Assembly (NCBI GenBank): GCA_016845105.1
Contig: JAERTF010000098.1
Coordinates: 1 to 64,000, forward strand
Source: Bacteroidota bacterium
Lineage (GTDB): Bacteria > Bacteroidota > Bacteroidia > Bacteroidales > F082
Direction: 5' to 3'
DNA length: 64,000 bases
How positions within the stretch are numbered: the stretch's first letter is position 1; each line of letters starts with the position of its first letter. This document shows, in pieces, positions 1 through 8,643 of this stretch. The notes under the pieces were generated by a model that searched no databases, was not told the origin of the DNA, and worked only from the letters and a program-made list of their open reading frames with translations. Both the position numbers and the translations under genes were made by a program.

Positions 1-1086
1 ATGAAATTGGTTTTTAATTTTTACATTATTGTTATTATGGGCTTGATATTAGGATCATGCACCAATGAGGATGAAAAGAAAGACATTATTGAAGGACACC
101 TGAATGTGGTATTACTCATTGGTGACGGAATGGGTCTAAGCCAATTATCATCGGCATTTTACTATGGTGATACTGCGCCAAATTTGGCAGAGTTTATTGA
201 AATAGGATTAATAAATACTTCTTCTTCAAAGCAAAAAATAACTGATTCTGGTGCTGGTGCCACAGCTTTTGCTTGTGGTGAAAAAACGTATAATGGTTCT
301 ATAGGTTTTAGCTCCGACTCTGTAAGTATTCCAAATTTGGTAGAAATATTGTCGGAAAAAGGATACAATACCGGTGTTATTTCAACATCATCTGTAACTC
401 ATGCAACACCTGCTGCGTTTTTTGCACATGTAAAAGACAGGGGTCTGCAGGAAGAGATTGCTTTGCAGCTTGTTGATTCTGAAATAGATTTCTTTGCTGG
501 TGGAGGAACTAGCTATTTTACGAATCGAAAAGATAGCCTAAACCTAATTGATAGTCTTACTAAAAATGGATTTGAAGTAAATCTTGATATTCTTAAACTA
601 GTACCTGACGAAAATAGCAGGTATGGTTTTTTATTGGCTGATAATGGAATGCCGAAGATGATGGATAATCGAGGAGATTTCCTTCCGAATTATACACAAC
701 TTGCTTTGGATTATTTTACAAAACTTGGCAATGGATTTTTTTTAATGGTGGAAGGATCACAAATTGATTGGGCTGGCCATTCTAACGATTCGGATTATCT
801 CATCAGTGAAATGATGGATTTTGATAAAACTGTTGGTGTTGCTCTTGATTATGCAAAACTGAAGGGGAATACGATAGTTATTGTTTTGGCAGATCATGAA
901 ACCGGAGGCTTTGCTTTATCTCCGGATAGTGGAGATTATAGTACCATAAAACCTGCATTTGCTACAACAGGACATTCAACTACTTTAATTCCGGTTCTAG
1001 CATATGGACCGGGTGCTGAGAATTTTAAAGGAATTTATCAGAATAATGAGATATTTCACAAGATTATAGAAGTAACAGACAAATAG
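1..1086 (+). CDS. Alkaline phosphatase family lipoprotein
   Basis: Hydrolyses phosphate monoesters, probably to release phosphate at the cell envelope. Residues 1-20 are a lipoprotein signal peptide ending LILGSC, so the ATG at base 1 is probably the true start even though it is also the window edge. Alkaline phosphatase motifs appear in order: metal-binding Asp42 in IGDGMG, the nucleophile Ser83 in TDSGAGATAFACG, the GSQIDWAGHSND block, DHETGGF, and a late metal-binding His in TTGHST. At 361 residues it is shorter than E. coli PhoA but has the complete metal-ligand set. It converges on cysC with 6 bases between them. The promoter would lie outside the window. Family call is firm; substrate is unknown. 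Confidence 0.93.
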   Translation: MKLVFNFYIIVIMGLILGSCTNEDEKKDIIEGHLNVVLLIGDGMGLSQLSSAFYYGDTAPNLAEFIEIGLINTSSSKQKITDSGAGATAFACGEKTYNGSIGFSSDSVSIPNLVEILSEKGYNTGVISTSSVTHATPAAFFAHVKDRGLQEEIALQLVDSEIDFFAGGGTSYFTNRKDSLNLIDSLTKNGFEVNLDILKLVPDENSRYGFLLADNGMPKMMDNRGDFLPNYTQLALDYFTKLGNGFFLMVEGSQIDWAGHSNDSDYLISEMMDFDKTVGVALDYAKLKGNTIVIVLADHETGGFALSPDSGDYSTIKPAFATTGHSTTLIPVLAYGPGAENFKGIYQNNEIFHKIIEVTDK

Positions 1087-1092
1087 TTGAGT

Positions 1093-1695
1093 TTAGTTGT
1101 TATGGCTTATTTTTGGTAATATATTTTCCAGTAATCTTGAAACAGACTCCTTAATAGTTAATTTTTCTGTGTTAATTTCCAAGGAAGGTTTGCTTGGTGT
1201 GTCGAAAGGAGAGTCTATTCCAGTGAAATCCTTTATTTCTCCCTTTCGAGCTTTTTCATAAAGACCTTTAACATCCCGGGCCTCACAAATATGCAGTGGA
1301 GCATTTACAAATACTTCAAAATAATTCTCTTTCCCAATAATGTCAGCTGACATTTTTCTGATCTTCTCTGTTGGAGAAATAAAACTATTGATGCAAATTA
1401 CACCACAGTCTATAAATAACTTTGATACTTCTGATATTCTACGAATGTTTTCATACCTGTCGTCTTCCGAAAAACCAAGGTTATTATTAATTCCTGAGCG
1501 TATATTATCACCATCAAGAGTTTGGGTTAAATAGCCACAATTATTAAGTTCGGAGGCAATACAATTTGCTAAAGTTGTTTTACCCGAACCTGATAATCCT
1601 GTCATCCAAATAACTATGGAATTTTGTTTTAGAAGCTTTTCTTTATCAGTTCTTCCAAACCGTCTATTTTGTTTAGGATTTATATTCTTGTTCAT
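1093..1695 (-). CDS. cysC: Adenylylsulfate kinase (APS kinase)
   Basis: Phosphorylates adenosine 5'-phosphosulfate to PAPS in the cytoplasm. A Walker A loop GLSGSGKTT lies at about residues 33-41, followed by the DGDN block and the NLGFSEDDRYENIRRI helix that binds APS. The FISPTEKIRKM segment and the GLYEKARKGEIKDFTGIDSPF lid region are also as in APS kinases. The 200-residue length is normal for the family. It follows cysQ after 42 bases on the same strand, so the two are probably co-transcribed. No cysD/cysN sulfurylase genes are in the window; the next gene downstream is a convergent phosphatase. The pair might supply PAPS for assimilation or for a sulfotransferase; context does not decide. 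Confidence 0.95.
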   Translation of the reverse strand: MNKNINPKQNRRFGRTDKEKLLKQNSIVIWMTGLSGSGKTTLANCIASELNNCGYLTQTLDGDNIRSGINNNLGFSEDDRYENIRRISEVSKLFIDCGVICINSFISPTEKIRKMSADIIGKENYFEVFVNAPLHICEARDVKGLYEKARKGEIKDFTGIDSPFDTPSKPSLEINTEKLTIKESVSRLLENILPKISHNN

Positions 1696-1737
1696 TTTAT
1701 GTTGTTCTTTAATATTATCATACGGTAAGAAATATTA

Positions 1738-2544
1738 TTACTTAAGGTTCGAACAGTTGGCAATAAACCATGGGTTTAGCAAATCTTCTTTATTGTAAGT
1801 TAGATCATTTTCTGTATTCTTAGCCTGTTTAATATTTCCTCCAGCAAAAGATACTATAGCATGACCGGCTGCTGTATCCCATTCCATGGTTGGTGCAAAT
1901 CTGGGGTAAACATCTGCAAAACCTTCTGCTACCATGCATATTTTAAGGGAACTACCCTTAGAAACTACTTTAATATTTTTGTGTTTTGTTTTTAAGTCTT
2001 CAATATAGGCTTTTGTTTCTGATGATAAATGAGACCGACTTGCAACAACTCCAAAATAATCTTTGACTTTTTTAAGAGGGAGTTTTTGAGATAAATTAAG
2101 TATTCCATTGATATTATGAATATGGGTGGCTGCATCATTTAGTTTATAGGCTCCAAATTCAATATCTCCAAAATAGAGCTCATCTAATACTGGTGCATAT
2201 ATAACACCTAATATTGGTTTTTGATTTTTTACCAAAGCTATATTTACTGTAAACTCATCGTTTTTCTTAACAAATTCTTTTGTGCCATCTAGGGGGTCAA
2301 CAATCCATAATTCTGGCCAGTTTTTCCTCACAGAGTAAGGAATGGATTTTCCCTCTTCACTTAAGACTGGAATCCCAGTTGGTTCAAGAAAAGACATAAT
2401 TATTTCATGGGCATTTTTATCAGCAATTGTTAACGGAGAATCATCATCTTTGAACTCAACATCAAAACCAGAATTATAGATTTTCAATATCTCAATACCT
2501 GCTTTAATTGATGCTGTGATTGCTATATTAATGAGATTTTTCAT
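1738..2544 (-). CDS. cysQ: 3'(2'),5'-bisphosphate nucleotidase
   Basis: Removes the 3'-phosphate from PAP, the by-product of PAPS use, to give AMP. The inositol-monophosphatase fold signatures are present: SEEGK (metal-binding Glu), then WIVDPLDGTKEFVKKNDEFT with the metal-binding DPLDGT motif, and the C-terminal EWDTAAGHAIV. The 268-residue length is normal for CysQ. The start codon lies 28 bases downstream of a TATCTTTG box (2573-2580, minus strand), which supports this start. It is the first gene of a two-gene unit with cysC, and it is divergent from meaB. Confidence 0.95.
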   Translation of the reverse strand: MKNLINIAITASIKAGIEILKIYNSGFDVEFKDDDSPLTIADKNAHEIIMSFLEPTGIPVLSEEGKSIPYSVRKNWPELWIVDPLDGTKEFVKKNDEFTVNIALVKNQKPILGVIYAPVLDELYFGDIEFGAYKLNDAATHIHNINGILNLSQKLPLKKVKDYFGVVASRSHLSSETKAYIEDLKTKHKNIKVVSKGSSLKICMVAEGFADVYPRFAPTMEWDTAAGHAIVSFAGGNIKQAKNTENDLTYNKEDLLNPWFIANCSNLK

Positions 2545-2572
2545 TTAGTGTAATTTGAATAAATGTAACGAA

Positions 2573-2580
2573 CAAAGATA
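2573..2580 (-). promoter_or_regulatory. Putative cysQ-cysC promoter -7 box
   Basis: Minus-strand TATCTTTG matches the Bacteroidota -7 consensus TAnnTTTG and lies 28 bases before the cysQ ATG. I could not find a convincing -33 TTTG. Confidence 0.5.
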
Positions 2581-2621
2581 TAAGCATATTTCATCTTTTC
2601 CATAATTTCCACCAGTCTGTT

Positions 2622-2629
2622 TATATTTG
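2622..2629 (+). promoter_or_regulatory. Putative meaB promoter -7 box
   Basis: TATATTTG matches TAnnTTTG and lies 27 bases before the meaB ATG. With the cysQ box it makes a compact divergent promoter region. The -33 element is weak. Confidence 0.5.
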
Positions 2630-2656
2630 CAAAATCAAAATTGTGTATAATCAATT

Positions 2657-3760
2657 ATGTCAAAAAAGAAAAAACATCCACAAAAGACAGCGCTTTTTGT
2701 CCAGGAGGGGATATCACAGCCTTCACAGTTAAATCCAAACCTAAGTTCAGGAGTGGGTCGTTTTAAAAAAGACAGGTTGAGTGTTGACGATATATATGAG
2801 GGAATTATAGGTGGTGACAGAACATTACTTAGCCGTGGCATTACATTAATTGAAAGCTCGCTTTCAAAGGATTTGGAGGAAGCACAGCTGCTGATTCAGA
2901 GATGTCTACCTCACTCTGGTAGTTCATTGCGAATTGGAATTACCGGTGTACCAGGTGTTGGTAAAAGCACTTTTATTGAAACTTTTGGACTAAACCTAAT
3001 TCGCGAAAACCACAAGGTTGCGGTTTTGGCCATAGACCCAAGTAGCAATCGTACAAAAGGAAGTATACTCGGTGATAAAACTCGAATGGAAGCACTAAGT
3101 GTTTCTAAAAATGCATACATACGACCATCAGCAAGCAAAGGAACACTTGGAGGAGTTGCAAGGGCAACACGTGAAGCATTGTTGCTATGTGAAGCAGCAG
3201 GATTTGACATTATTTTAATTGAGACAGTTGGAGTTGGTCAATCCGAAACCGCAGTAGCACAGATGGTTGATTTTTTTCTACTACTCATGTTAGCCGGTGG
3301 TGGGGATGAGTTACAGGGTATTAAACGAGGAATTATGGAAATGGCTGATTTGCTCGTAATAAATAAAGCCGATGGTGATAATGTAAATAAAGCAGCTATG
3401 TCTGCTTCGGGATATAAAAATGCATTACATCTTTTCCCTGCATTGCCAAATGGGTGGGTGCCAGATGTTATGATCACATCAGCAATTAAAAACACTGGTG
3501 TCATGGAAGTTTGGGATAAAATTAAAGAGTTCGTTTCTCAAACTAAGTCAAATGGTTTTTTCGATAGTAATCGCAGAAATCAGTCGCTTGAAATAATGAA
3601 TGAAACCATTGAAGAAAATCTCAAGAATAAATTTTTTAATGATGCATCTGTAATTAAACTATTGCAAGAGTATAAAAATCAGGTTTTAAATGACATATCA
3701 AACCCGTATGAGGTTGCCAATAAGCTGCTTAAGAGTTATTACAATGATGTCGAAAATTAA
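2657..3760 (+). CDS. meaB: MeaB/ArgK-type G3E GTPase (methylmalonyl-CoA mutase chaperone)
   Basis: MeaB GTPases gate adenosylcobalamin loading of methylmalonyl-CoA mutase and protect the enzyme from inactivation. The Walker A motif GVPGVGKST lies near residues 96-104. AIDPSSNRTKGSILGD, the switch-like ETVGVGQSET and the base-recognition VINKAD follow in the order typical of the family. The length, 367 residues, is slightly above the usual 330, with a basic N-terminal tail (KKKKHPQK). No stand-alone methylmalonyl-CoA mutase lies beside it. The mutase at 44-48 kb carries its own fused G domain, so this protein probably serves mutase genes elsewhere. Confidence 0.93.
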   Translation: MSKKKKHPQKTALFVQEGISQPSQLNPNLSSGVGRFKKDRLSVDDIYEGIIGGDRTLLSRGITLIESSLSKDLEEAQLLIQRCLPHSGSSLRIGITGVPGVGKSTFIETFGLNLIRENHKVAVLAIDPSSNRTKGSILGDKTRMEALSVSKNAYIRPSASKGTLGGVARATREALLLCEAAGFDIILIETVGVGQSETAVAQMVDFFLLLMLAGGGDELQGIKRGIMEMADLLVINKADGDNVNKAAMSASGYKNALHLFPALPNGWVPDVMITSAIKNTGVMEVWDKIKEFVSQTKSNGFFDSNRRNQSLEIMNETIEENLKNKFFNDASVIKLLQEYKNQVLNDISNPYEVANKLLKSYYNDVEN

Positions 3761-3767
3761 AACTCAA

Positions 3768-4685
3768 CTATTTTTTTAAACTGATTCCTTTTTCAGCGAG
3801 TAGTTTCTTTATTTCTGGTAATGCTGATTTTGCTGCTTCTATTCCTAGTTTATACATTTTCTCATTGTCTTTTCCACTCATCAATGGAATCCCTTTTAAG
3901 TCGGGTGAAATTAATATATCCGCAAGTTCAAGTTTTTGTTCGGTTAGGTTATGAGTAGCAACTAAAAATGCCCTTTGTATAACATCTGTGTAATTGTTTA
4001 ATTTGGCAACAGTATCAAATGCCATAATGTTTACTGCGATAATTATTTTTGAGTTATACTCTTTCGCAATATCGCAAGGAACATTATCAACAATACCTCC
4101 ATCAACATAAGTTGTTCCATACATTTTCACAGGCTCAAATATACCTGGAATTGCACAAGATGCATTTACAGATGGGGCAATTGGTCCTGCTTTAAGAGCA
4201 ACTGATTTGCCTTGTTCAATATCAGTTGTCATTGCAATAAATGGAATTTGTGTATCCTCAATATTTTTATTCCTAATATACTTAAGCAGATAGTTTTGAA
4301 GGCGCTTACCAGATACAAAACCTTCCTTTGATCTGAAAAGTGAAAAATCAAAAACATCTTTAGCTTTGGTATTTTCAACCAATGGAAGTAAGGTATCTAT
4401 ATTTGGATTATCAGCATATAATGCACCTACCATGCTTCCTGCGCTTGCTCCAACTATTAAATCAATTGGGATACCCTCATCTTCCAGCACTTTTATTACT
4501 CCAACATGAGCCATCCCATGAAAAGCACCGCCTCCCAATACCAGGGCAACATTGGGTTGACTAGTCAACACTCTGGCAGGAGGTTGATGTAAAGGAGAGT
4601 CTACGACCATGAATTTTTTCGAACATGAATTTCCGGCAACAAATAGTATAACAGTTATAAGTAGGTTTTGAAGTAGTTTTTTCAT
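3768..4685 (-). CDS. Patatin-like phospholipase lipoprotein
   Basis: Predicted Ser-Asp dyad acyl hydrolase of the RssA/patatin group, anchored in the envelope. The start at 4685 (MKKLLQNLL) gives a clean signal peptide with a Cys at the end of VAGNSC. A further in-frame ATG 27 bases upstream would add a polar stretch and sit on the promoter box. The oxyanion motif GGGAFHGMAHVG, nucleophile motif GASAG and catalytic DGG (YVDGGIVDNVP) are all present. It lacks the long C-terminal barrel of bigger patatin/BamA-like proteins. It converges with meaB with 7 bases between. Lipid substrate unknown. Confidence 0.9.
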   Translation of the reverse strand: MKKLLQNLLITVILFVAGNSCSKKFMVVDSPLHQPPARVLTSQPNVALVLGGGAFHGMAHVGVIKVLEDEGIPIDLIVGASAGSMVGALYADNPNIDTLLPLVENTKAKDVFDFSLFRSKEGFVSGKRLQNYLLKYIRNKNIEDTQIPFIAMTTDIEQGKSVALKAGPIAPSVNASCAIPGIFEPVKMYGTTYVDGGIVDNVPCDIAKEYNSKIIIAVNIMAFDTVAKLNNYTDVIQRAFLVATHNLTEQKLELADILISPDLKGIPLMSGKDNEKMYKLGIEAAKSALPEIKKLLAEKGISLKK

Positions 4686-4709
4686 GATTTTAGATTTTAC
4701 AACTAAACA

Positions 4710-4717
4710 CAAAGTTA
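4710..4717 (-). promoter_or_regulatory. Putative patatin-gene promoter -7 box
   Basis: Minus-strand TAACTTTG (TAnnTTTG) lies 24 bases upstream of the chosen start at 4685 and overlaps the codons next to the alternative start at 4712, which argues for 4685. Confidence 0.5.
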
Positions 4718-4802
4718 AAAAAAATCACTGGTTTGCAATTATGGTAATTAGAATGATATTTTAGAGTATCTTTCAATCGAAATTATGACCAAAGATAGAA
4801 AT

Positions 4803-6083
4803 ATGAAAAAGATATCTTTAATTACATTATTATTCATTAGCTATTCTCTTATTTCACAAGATACATTAACTGTATTGCATTATAACCTTCTTAACTATGG
4901 TAACTACACTGATTATTGTACATCCGAGAATAACAATATAGCCTTAAAAGATCAGTACATCAAAACAATTATTGAATATACAAAACCGGATATATTTACT
5001 GTAAACGAAATATCAAATTCGTTGGCAATTCAGCAACGAATGTTGGATAATAATCTAAATACTGGTGGAATTGACTATTACAAAAAAGCAAATTTCATAA
5101 AAGATGCAGATTCTTATATTGTTAACGCAATGTATTACAATTCGCAAAAATTAATTTTGAAATCACATACGATTGCGCAAAGTTATATCCGAGACATAGA
5201 TTTGTATGAGCTGTATTATAGGTCGGATGATTTGAAGGATGGTGATACTGCCTTTTTAAACTGCATAGTTGCACATCTGAAATCAAGTAGTGGAGATCAA
5301 AATCAGGAAAAAAGGCGCAAAATGATTAGCAACACAATTAACTATCTAGAATCCTACAATCCTCCATCTAATTCATTGTTTTTAGGAGATTTTAATATTT
5401 ATTCAAGTAGCGAACCCGCATACCAATTATTGATTAATAATCAACAGTCGGATATTGTTTTTAATGATCCTATAAATACTCCGGGTGCATGGCATAATAG
5501 CTATACTTACCGGAATGTACATACCCAGTCAACACATTCATCACAAAATGGCTGTGCTGCTTCGGGAGGAATGGATGATCGTTTTGATTTTATATTAATA
5601 TCTGATAATATATTGGCTGGTTCTGCTGATATTCAGTATGTAAATAACTCTTATTTGGCAATTGGGCAAGATGGTTTACACTTTAACAAATCCATAATTA
5701 GTGCTCCTGAGAACCTAAGTGCACCAGCAGAAGTTATTGATGCGCTATATGGTAATTCCGACCATTTACCAATATTGTTAAAACTTAGTGTCGACAAAAC
5801 CCTAGGTGTAAATGATGGAAAGGCATCATTTTTTCAGAAAATAAAATTCCAAAACCCACTATCAGAAAAGCTTAAAGTTGAAATTTGGTCGACACAACAC
5901 ACCAACTTGGTTTTAGATATTATAAGCGTAACAGGTAGAAATGTATTTTCTCAGGAGTTGGTATTATTACATGGTAGAAATGAATTATTATTTAACCTTA
6001 GAGGTATACCAAAAGGCATTTATTTTGCTGTATTCACCGATGACAATAAAAACAAGGTTGTTAGAAAGGTTGTGATAAACTAA
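4803..6083 (+). CDS. Secreted endonuclease/exonuclease/phosphatase-family protein with T9SS sorting domain
   Basis: A metal-dependent phosphodiesterase/nuclease fold protein exported across the outer membrane. The start MKKISLITLLF gives a signal peptide ending near LISQ; another in-frame ATG lies 18 bases upstream. EEP features are HYNLLNYGNY near the mature N-terminus, VNEI (metal-binding Glu), LGDFNIYSSSEPAYQLL and SDHLPILLKL (the catalytic SDH). From about residue 335 there is a type A T9SS C-terminal domain ending GIPKGIYFAVFTDDNKNKVVRKVVIN-like strands. The substrate could be nucleic acid or a phospho-lipid/sugar; the sequence does not say. Stand-alone gene. Confidence 0.88.
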   Translation: MKKISLITLLFISYSLISQDTLTVLHYNLLNYGNYTDYCTSENNNIALKDQYIKTIIEYTKPDIFTVNEISNSLAIQQRMLDNNLNTGGIDYYKKANFIKDADSYIVNAMYYNSQKLILKSHTIAQSYIRDIDLYELYYRSDDLKDGDTAFLNCIVAHLKSSSGDQNQEKRRKMISNTINYLESYNPPSNSLFLGDFNIYSSSEPAYQLLINNQQSDIVFNDPINTPGAWHNSYTYRNVHTQSTHSSQNGCAASGGMDDRFDFILISDNILAGSADIQYVNNSYLAIGQDGLHFNKSIISAPENLSAPAEVIDALYGNSDHLPILLKLSVDKTLGVNDGKASFFQKIKFQNPLSEKLKVEIWSTQHTNLVLDIISVTGRNVFSQELVLLHGRNELLFNLRGIPKGIYFAVFTDDNKNKVVRKVVIN

Positions 6084-6097
6084 AGTGGCTGCTTCAA

Positions 6098-6715
6098 CTA
6101 AAACTTTATTACTTTTCGTTTCTTATGGTAGTGTTTTGCACCCTTTTCGGTGGCTATGCTCAGCACAAAGCTGTCAAACATTTGCATAAACAGAGTGCTA
6201 AATGAAAACTCTTCTGGAGGAAAGTTCTCGGGATCATGTAGATCCAATAATCTGCTAATGTATCTGCGTGCAACAAGTTCAATGCTTACATCATCACGGT
6301 ATAGTTCTTCTCTGATTCCTTTCTGCAAGTTTACCTGAATTTTACCATAAATAAAATCAACTCTTTTTTTAAGATGGTCTTCATAAATTTCAGGATATAA
6401 CTCTTTGTATTCGTGAGTTACCGATGGGCTAAGGTTGAAAAACTTCCCAGCCATTTCTTTACTTACAGTAAATAGAATGTCAATGGCATCATAATATCCG
6501 TCAAAATCATGATCAATAAAGATAACTTCAAATTTGTTTCTTTCGCTCTCCAGAATACACTTAACCAATACCTCATCATTATCAAAGTGTCTAGATAATA
6601 GGTCGTTAGAAAAGTCAGGGTTATTATAGAGATTCTTCAAAGTAACAGCACCAATACCTTTTTCATTGGCAAGGGTTCTAATACTGTCTAAAAACAATCC
6701 AAGTTCTTTTGTCAT
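6098..6715 (-). CDS. TetR-family-like transcriptional regulator
   Basis: Probable one-component repressor. The N-terminal 60 residues (MTKELGLFLDSIRTLANEKG...) fit a TetR helix-turn-helix layout: a helix, the EKGIGAVTLKNL turn, and a YNNPDF...RHFDNDEVLVKCIL recognition region. It is divergent from typical TetR sequences. The rest is helical and would bind a ligand and dimerise. I chose the ATG at 6715 instead of the in-frame one at 6745, because a TACTTTTG box at 6743-6750 is 27 bases upstream of 6715 and would overlap the longer form. No obvious target operon is adjacent. Confidence 0.68.
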   Translation of the reverse strand: MTKELGLFLDSIRTLANEKGIGAVTLKNLYNNPDFSNDLLSRHFDNDEVLVKCILESERNKFEVIFIDHDFDGYYDAIDILFTVSKEMAGKFFNLSPSVTHEYKELYPEIYEDHLKKRVDFIYGKIQVNLQKGIREELYRDDVSIELVARRYISRLLDLHDPENFPPEEFSFSTLFMQMFDSFVLSIATEKGAKHYHKKRKVIKF

Positions 6716-6742
6716 AAAGAAAACAAATGTAGGAATATTCCA

Positions 6743-6750
6743 CAAAAGTA
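6743..6750 (-). promoter_or_regulatory. Putative promoter -7 box for the TetR-like gene
   Basis: Minus-strand TACTTTTG matches TAnnTTTG at the usual distance from the start at 6715. A second match (6724-6731) is too close to the start to be useful. Confidence 0.5.
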
Positions 6751-6946
6751 GAAAAATACAAATAGAATGGTGATTTTATGTAATATTTTAGACAAAGGGT
6801 AATATTATTATACAAGTTTTAAAAATCATTAAAACAAAACCTTGTGTAAAATGCAGTATCATTTTATGATAATTAACGAATTTTAGTATGAAATCATGTT
6901 TCCGATTTTACAAAACCATAAGGTGTAGCTAGATATAGATAGAAAG

Positions 6947-8506
6947 TTAATCAACTAGTATCATTTTTTGTTTCTCAACTATTTTCCCAATTTGCAGTGT
7001 ATAGTAGTATACTCCTGATGGTAGTTTGTAATCAGAGGCAACAAAGTGCTCGAGGTACTTACCAGCCCCAATTTCTTTGTTATCAATTATTGTTGTAATT
7101 CTTCTGCCATAAATATCAAAAACAGAAAGTGAAACTATCGATGGTCTACGGATTTTATATGCTAAATAAGTAGACTCTTTAAAGGGGTTTGGATAGTTTT
7201 GTTCAAGACTTATAGGTGTTTGGTTTGGAAGTTCTGCAAGGTCGGTATTTACATCAATAATGGCTGTCCAAATTGACATTGAAATCCCATCTGCCCTGGC
7301 CCAAATGGGCCTTATTCTGCCATCATGTGCTGTTATATTTGTATAATCACCAAAGAAAACACTACTGCTGGGCATAAATGGTGACTCACTTATCTTAATG
7401 TTTTCAAAGGTTTCTCCTCCATCATTTGATCGAGCAATATATACATCAGTATTTGTATTGTCATAATTTCTTCTGTCGTAGAAAACAAAAAGTAATTCTC
7501 CCGTGATTTGGTCTATTGTCATCCAAGTGAAAAACTGCTGTTTCCCAGGTCCATCATCATTTACACGAATCGCATCTGTCCAAGTATCACCACCATCAAT
7601 TGATTTGGCTAACCAAACATCAGTATCGTCTTCACCATTTCGTTGATCAGTCCAATTAACATATATAGTTCCATTGTATTCTGATCCACTTATATCGCAA
7701 CATGTAACAGGCAAACCATTACACCGGCTGATGCCTGGAATATCATAATACCATCCACCTGGTTGACTATTTATAAAAATATCATCATCCAACCAAGTTG
7801 CTCCACCATCGAGTGATCGGTCAAAAACAATACCCTCAGGACCCGACCATGCAACATAAATTTCTCCATTTGGACCCAATGTTGGAACTGCACCTTCTGT
7901 GGTTTCATCCTTGTCAACACAATTTCCTGAAACTTCGTTTATTTGCAGAGCCTCCGACCATGTTTCACCAGCATCAACTGATTTGCTAAAAAGGATATTA
8001 CTGAATTTTGTTGGGTCCGCAGTACCATACTGATCAAATTGTGTCCATGTTACATAAATTGTATTGGTAACACTGTCAACAACTGCCCACTCCTTGTCCT
8101 GAGCTTTTGAGCCGTTTAGTCCCACATAAGTTCCATCTGTCCATGTGGAAGCATCAAAATCATATTTCTGACATACGATTCGGTCAATCCAATTTCCAGA
8201 AGAAGGGTTTGCCAGGTGAAGAAAATAGAAGTCTCCAGCTGTATCAACAATTATACATGGATCGCCCCATACCCCATACTCAGGTGATGTTAAAGTATTC
8301 ATTGTCCAGTTATAACCACCATCTTCACTTATGTAATATTTATTTAGGTTTGATCCTGCAACAAGCTGATCAAGATTTTGAGGATTGATACAAATGGAAG
8401 GTTCGCTTACTGAAGCTCCTGGATCAGAAATCATAATGTTTTGGTATTGAGAAAAACCCGTAACAGTTATAATAATGGCAAAAACTAAAAGAACTATATT
8501 TTTCAT
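6947..8506 (-). CDS. Secreted BNR/sialidase-like propeller protein with T9SS sorting domain
   Basis: An extracellular beta-propeller protein of unknown substrate. The signal peptide ends near GFSQ. Asp-box repeats recur through residues 60-400 (SEDGGYNW, SVDAGETW, SLDGGATW, SIDGGDTW, SNDGGETF), as in sialidases and BNR-repeat proteins. I do not see the full arginine triad that would prove a true sialidase. Residues from about 430 form a T9SS type A domain starting LEQNYPNPF and ending KQKMILVD. It is divergent from the symporter at 8644. Single gene, no glycan-utilisation cluster around it, so an enzymatic role is not established. Confidence 0.85.
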   Translation of the reverse strand: MKNIVLLVFAIIITVTGFSQYQNIMISDPGASVSEPSICINPQNLDQLVAGSNLNKYYISEDGGYNWTMNTLTSPEYGVWGDPCIIVDTAGDFYFLHLANPSSGNWIDRIVCQKYDFDASTWTDGTYVGLNGSKAQDKEWAVVDSVTNTIYVTWTQFDQYGTADPTKFSNILFSKSVDAGETWSEALQINEVSGNCVDKDETTEGAVPTLGPNGEIYVAWSGPEGIVFDRSLDGGATWLDDDIFINSQPGGWYYDIPGISRCNGLPVTCCDISGSEYNGTIYVNWTDQRNGEDDTDVWLAKSIDGGDTWTDAIRVNDDGPGKQQFFTWMTIDQITGELLFVFYDRRNYDNTNTDVYIARSNDGGETFENIKISESPFMPSSSVFFGDYTNITAHDGRIRPIWARADGISMSIWTAIIDVNTDLAELPNQTPISLEQNYPNPFKESTYLAYKIRRPSIVSLSVFDIYGRRITTIIDNKEIGAGKYLEHFVASDYKLPSGVYYYTLQIGKIVEKQKMILVD

Positions 8507-8610
8507 CTTAAAAGTATTTAATAAACAGACATTAAAAGAATTATAGTGGTTGTATTGGTTTACAAATAGTGCTTATTAACCTAACAAACAATATCATTGT
8601 TATATTTTTG

Positions 8611-8618
8611 TATTTTTG
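8611..8618 (+). promoter_or_regulatory. Putative promoter -7 box for the symporter gene
   Basis: TATTTTTG lies 25 bases before the ATG at 8644. An identical octamer sits just upstream at 8603-8610, so the choice between them is uncertain. Confidence 0.4.
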
Positions 8619-8643
8619 ATCGATACACAAAAGTACTACATTT

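Noticed and set aside
2657-3760. ArgK-type arginine/ornithine transport kinase
   Set aside because: That older name applies to the same family; MeaB-type motifs and B12-dependent mutase context in the organism favour the chaperone role.
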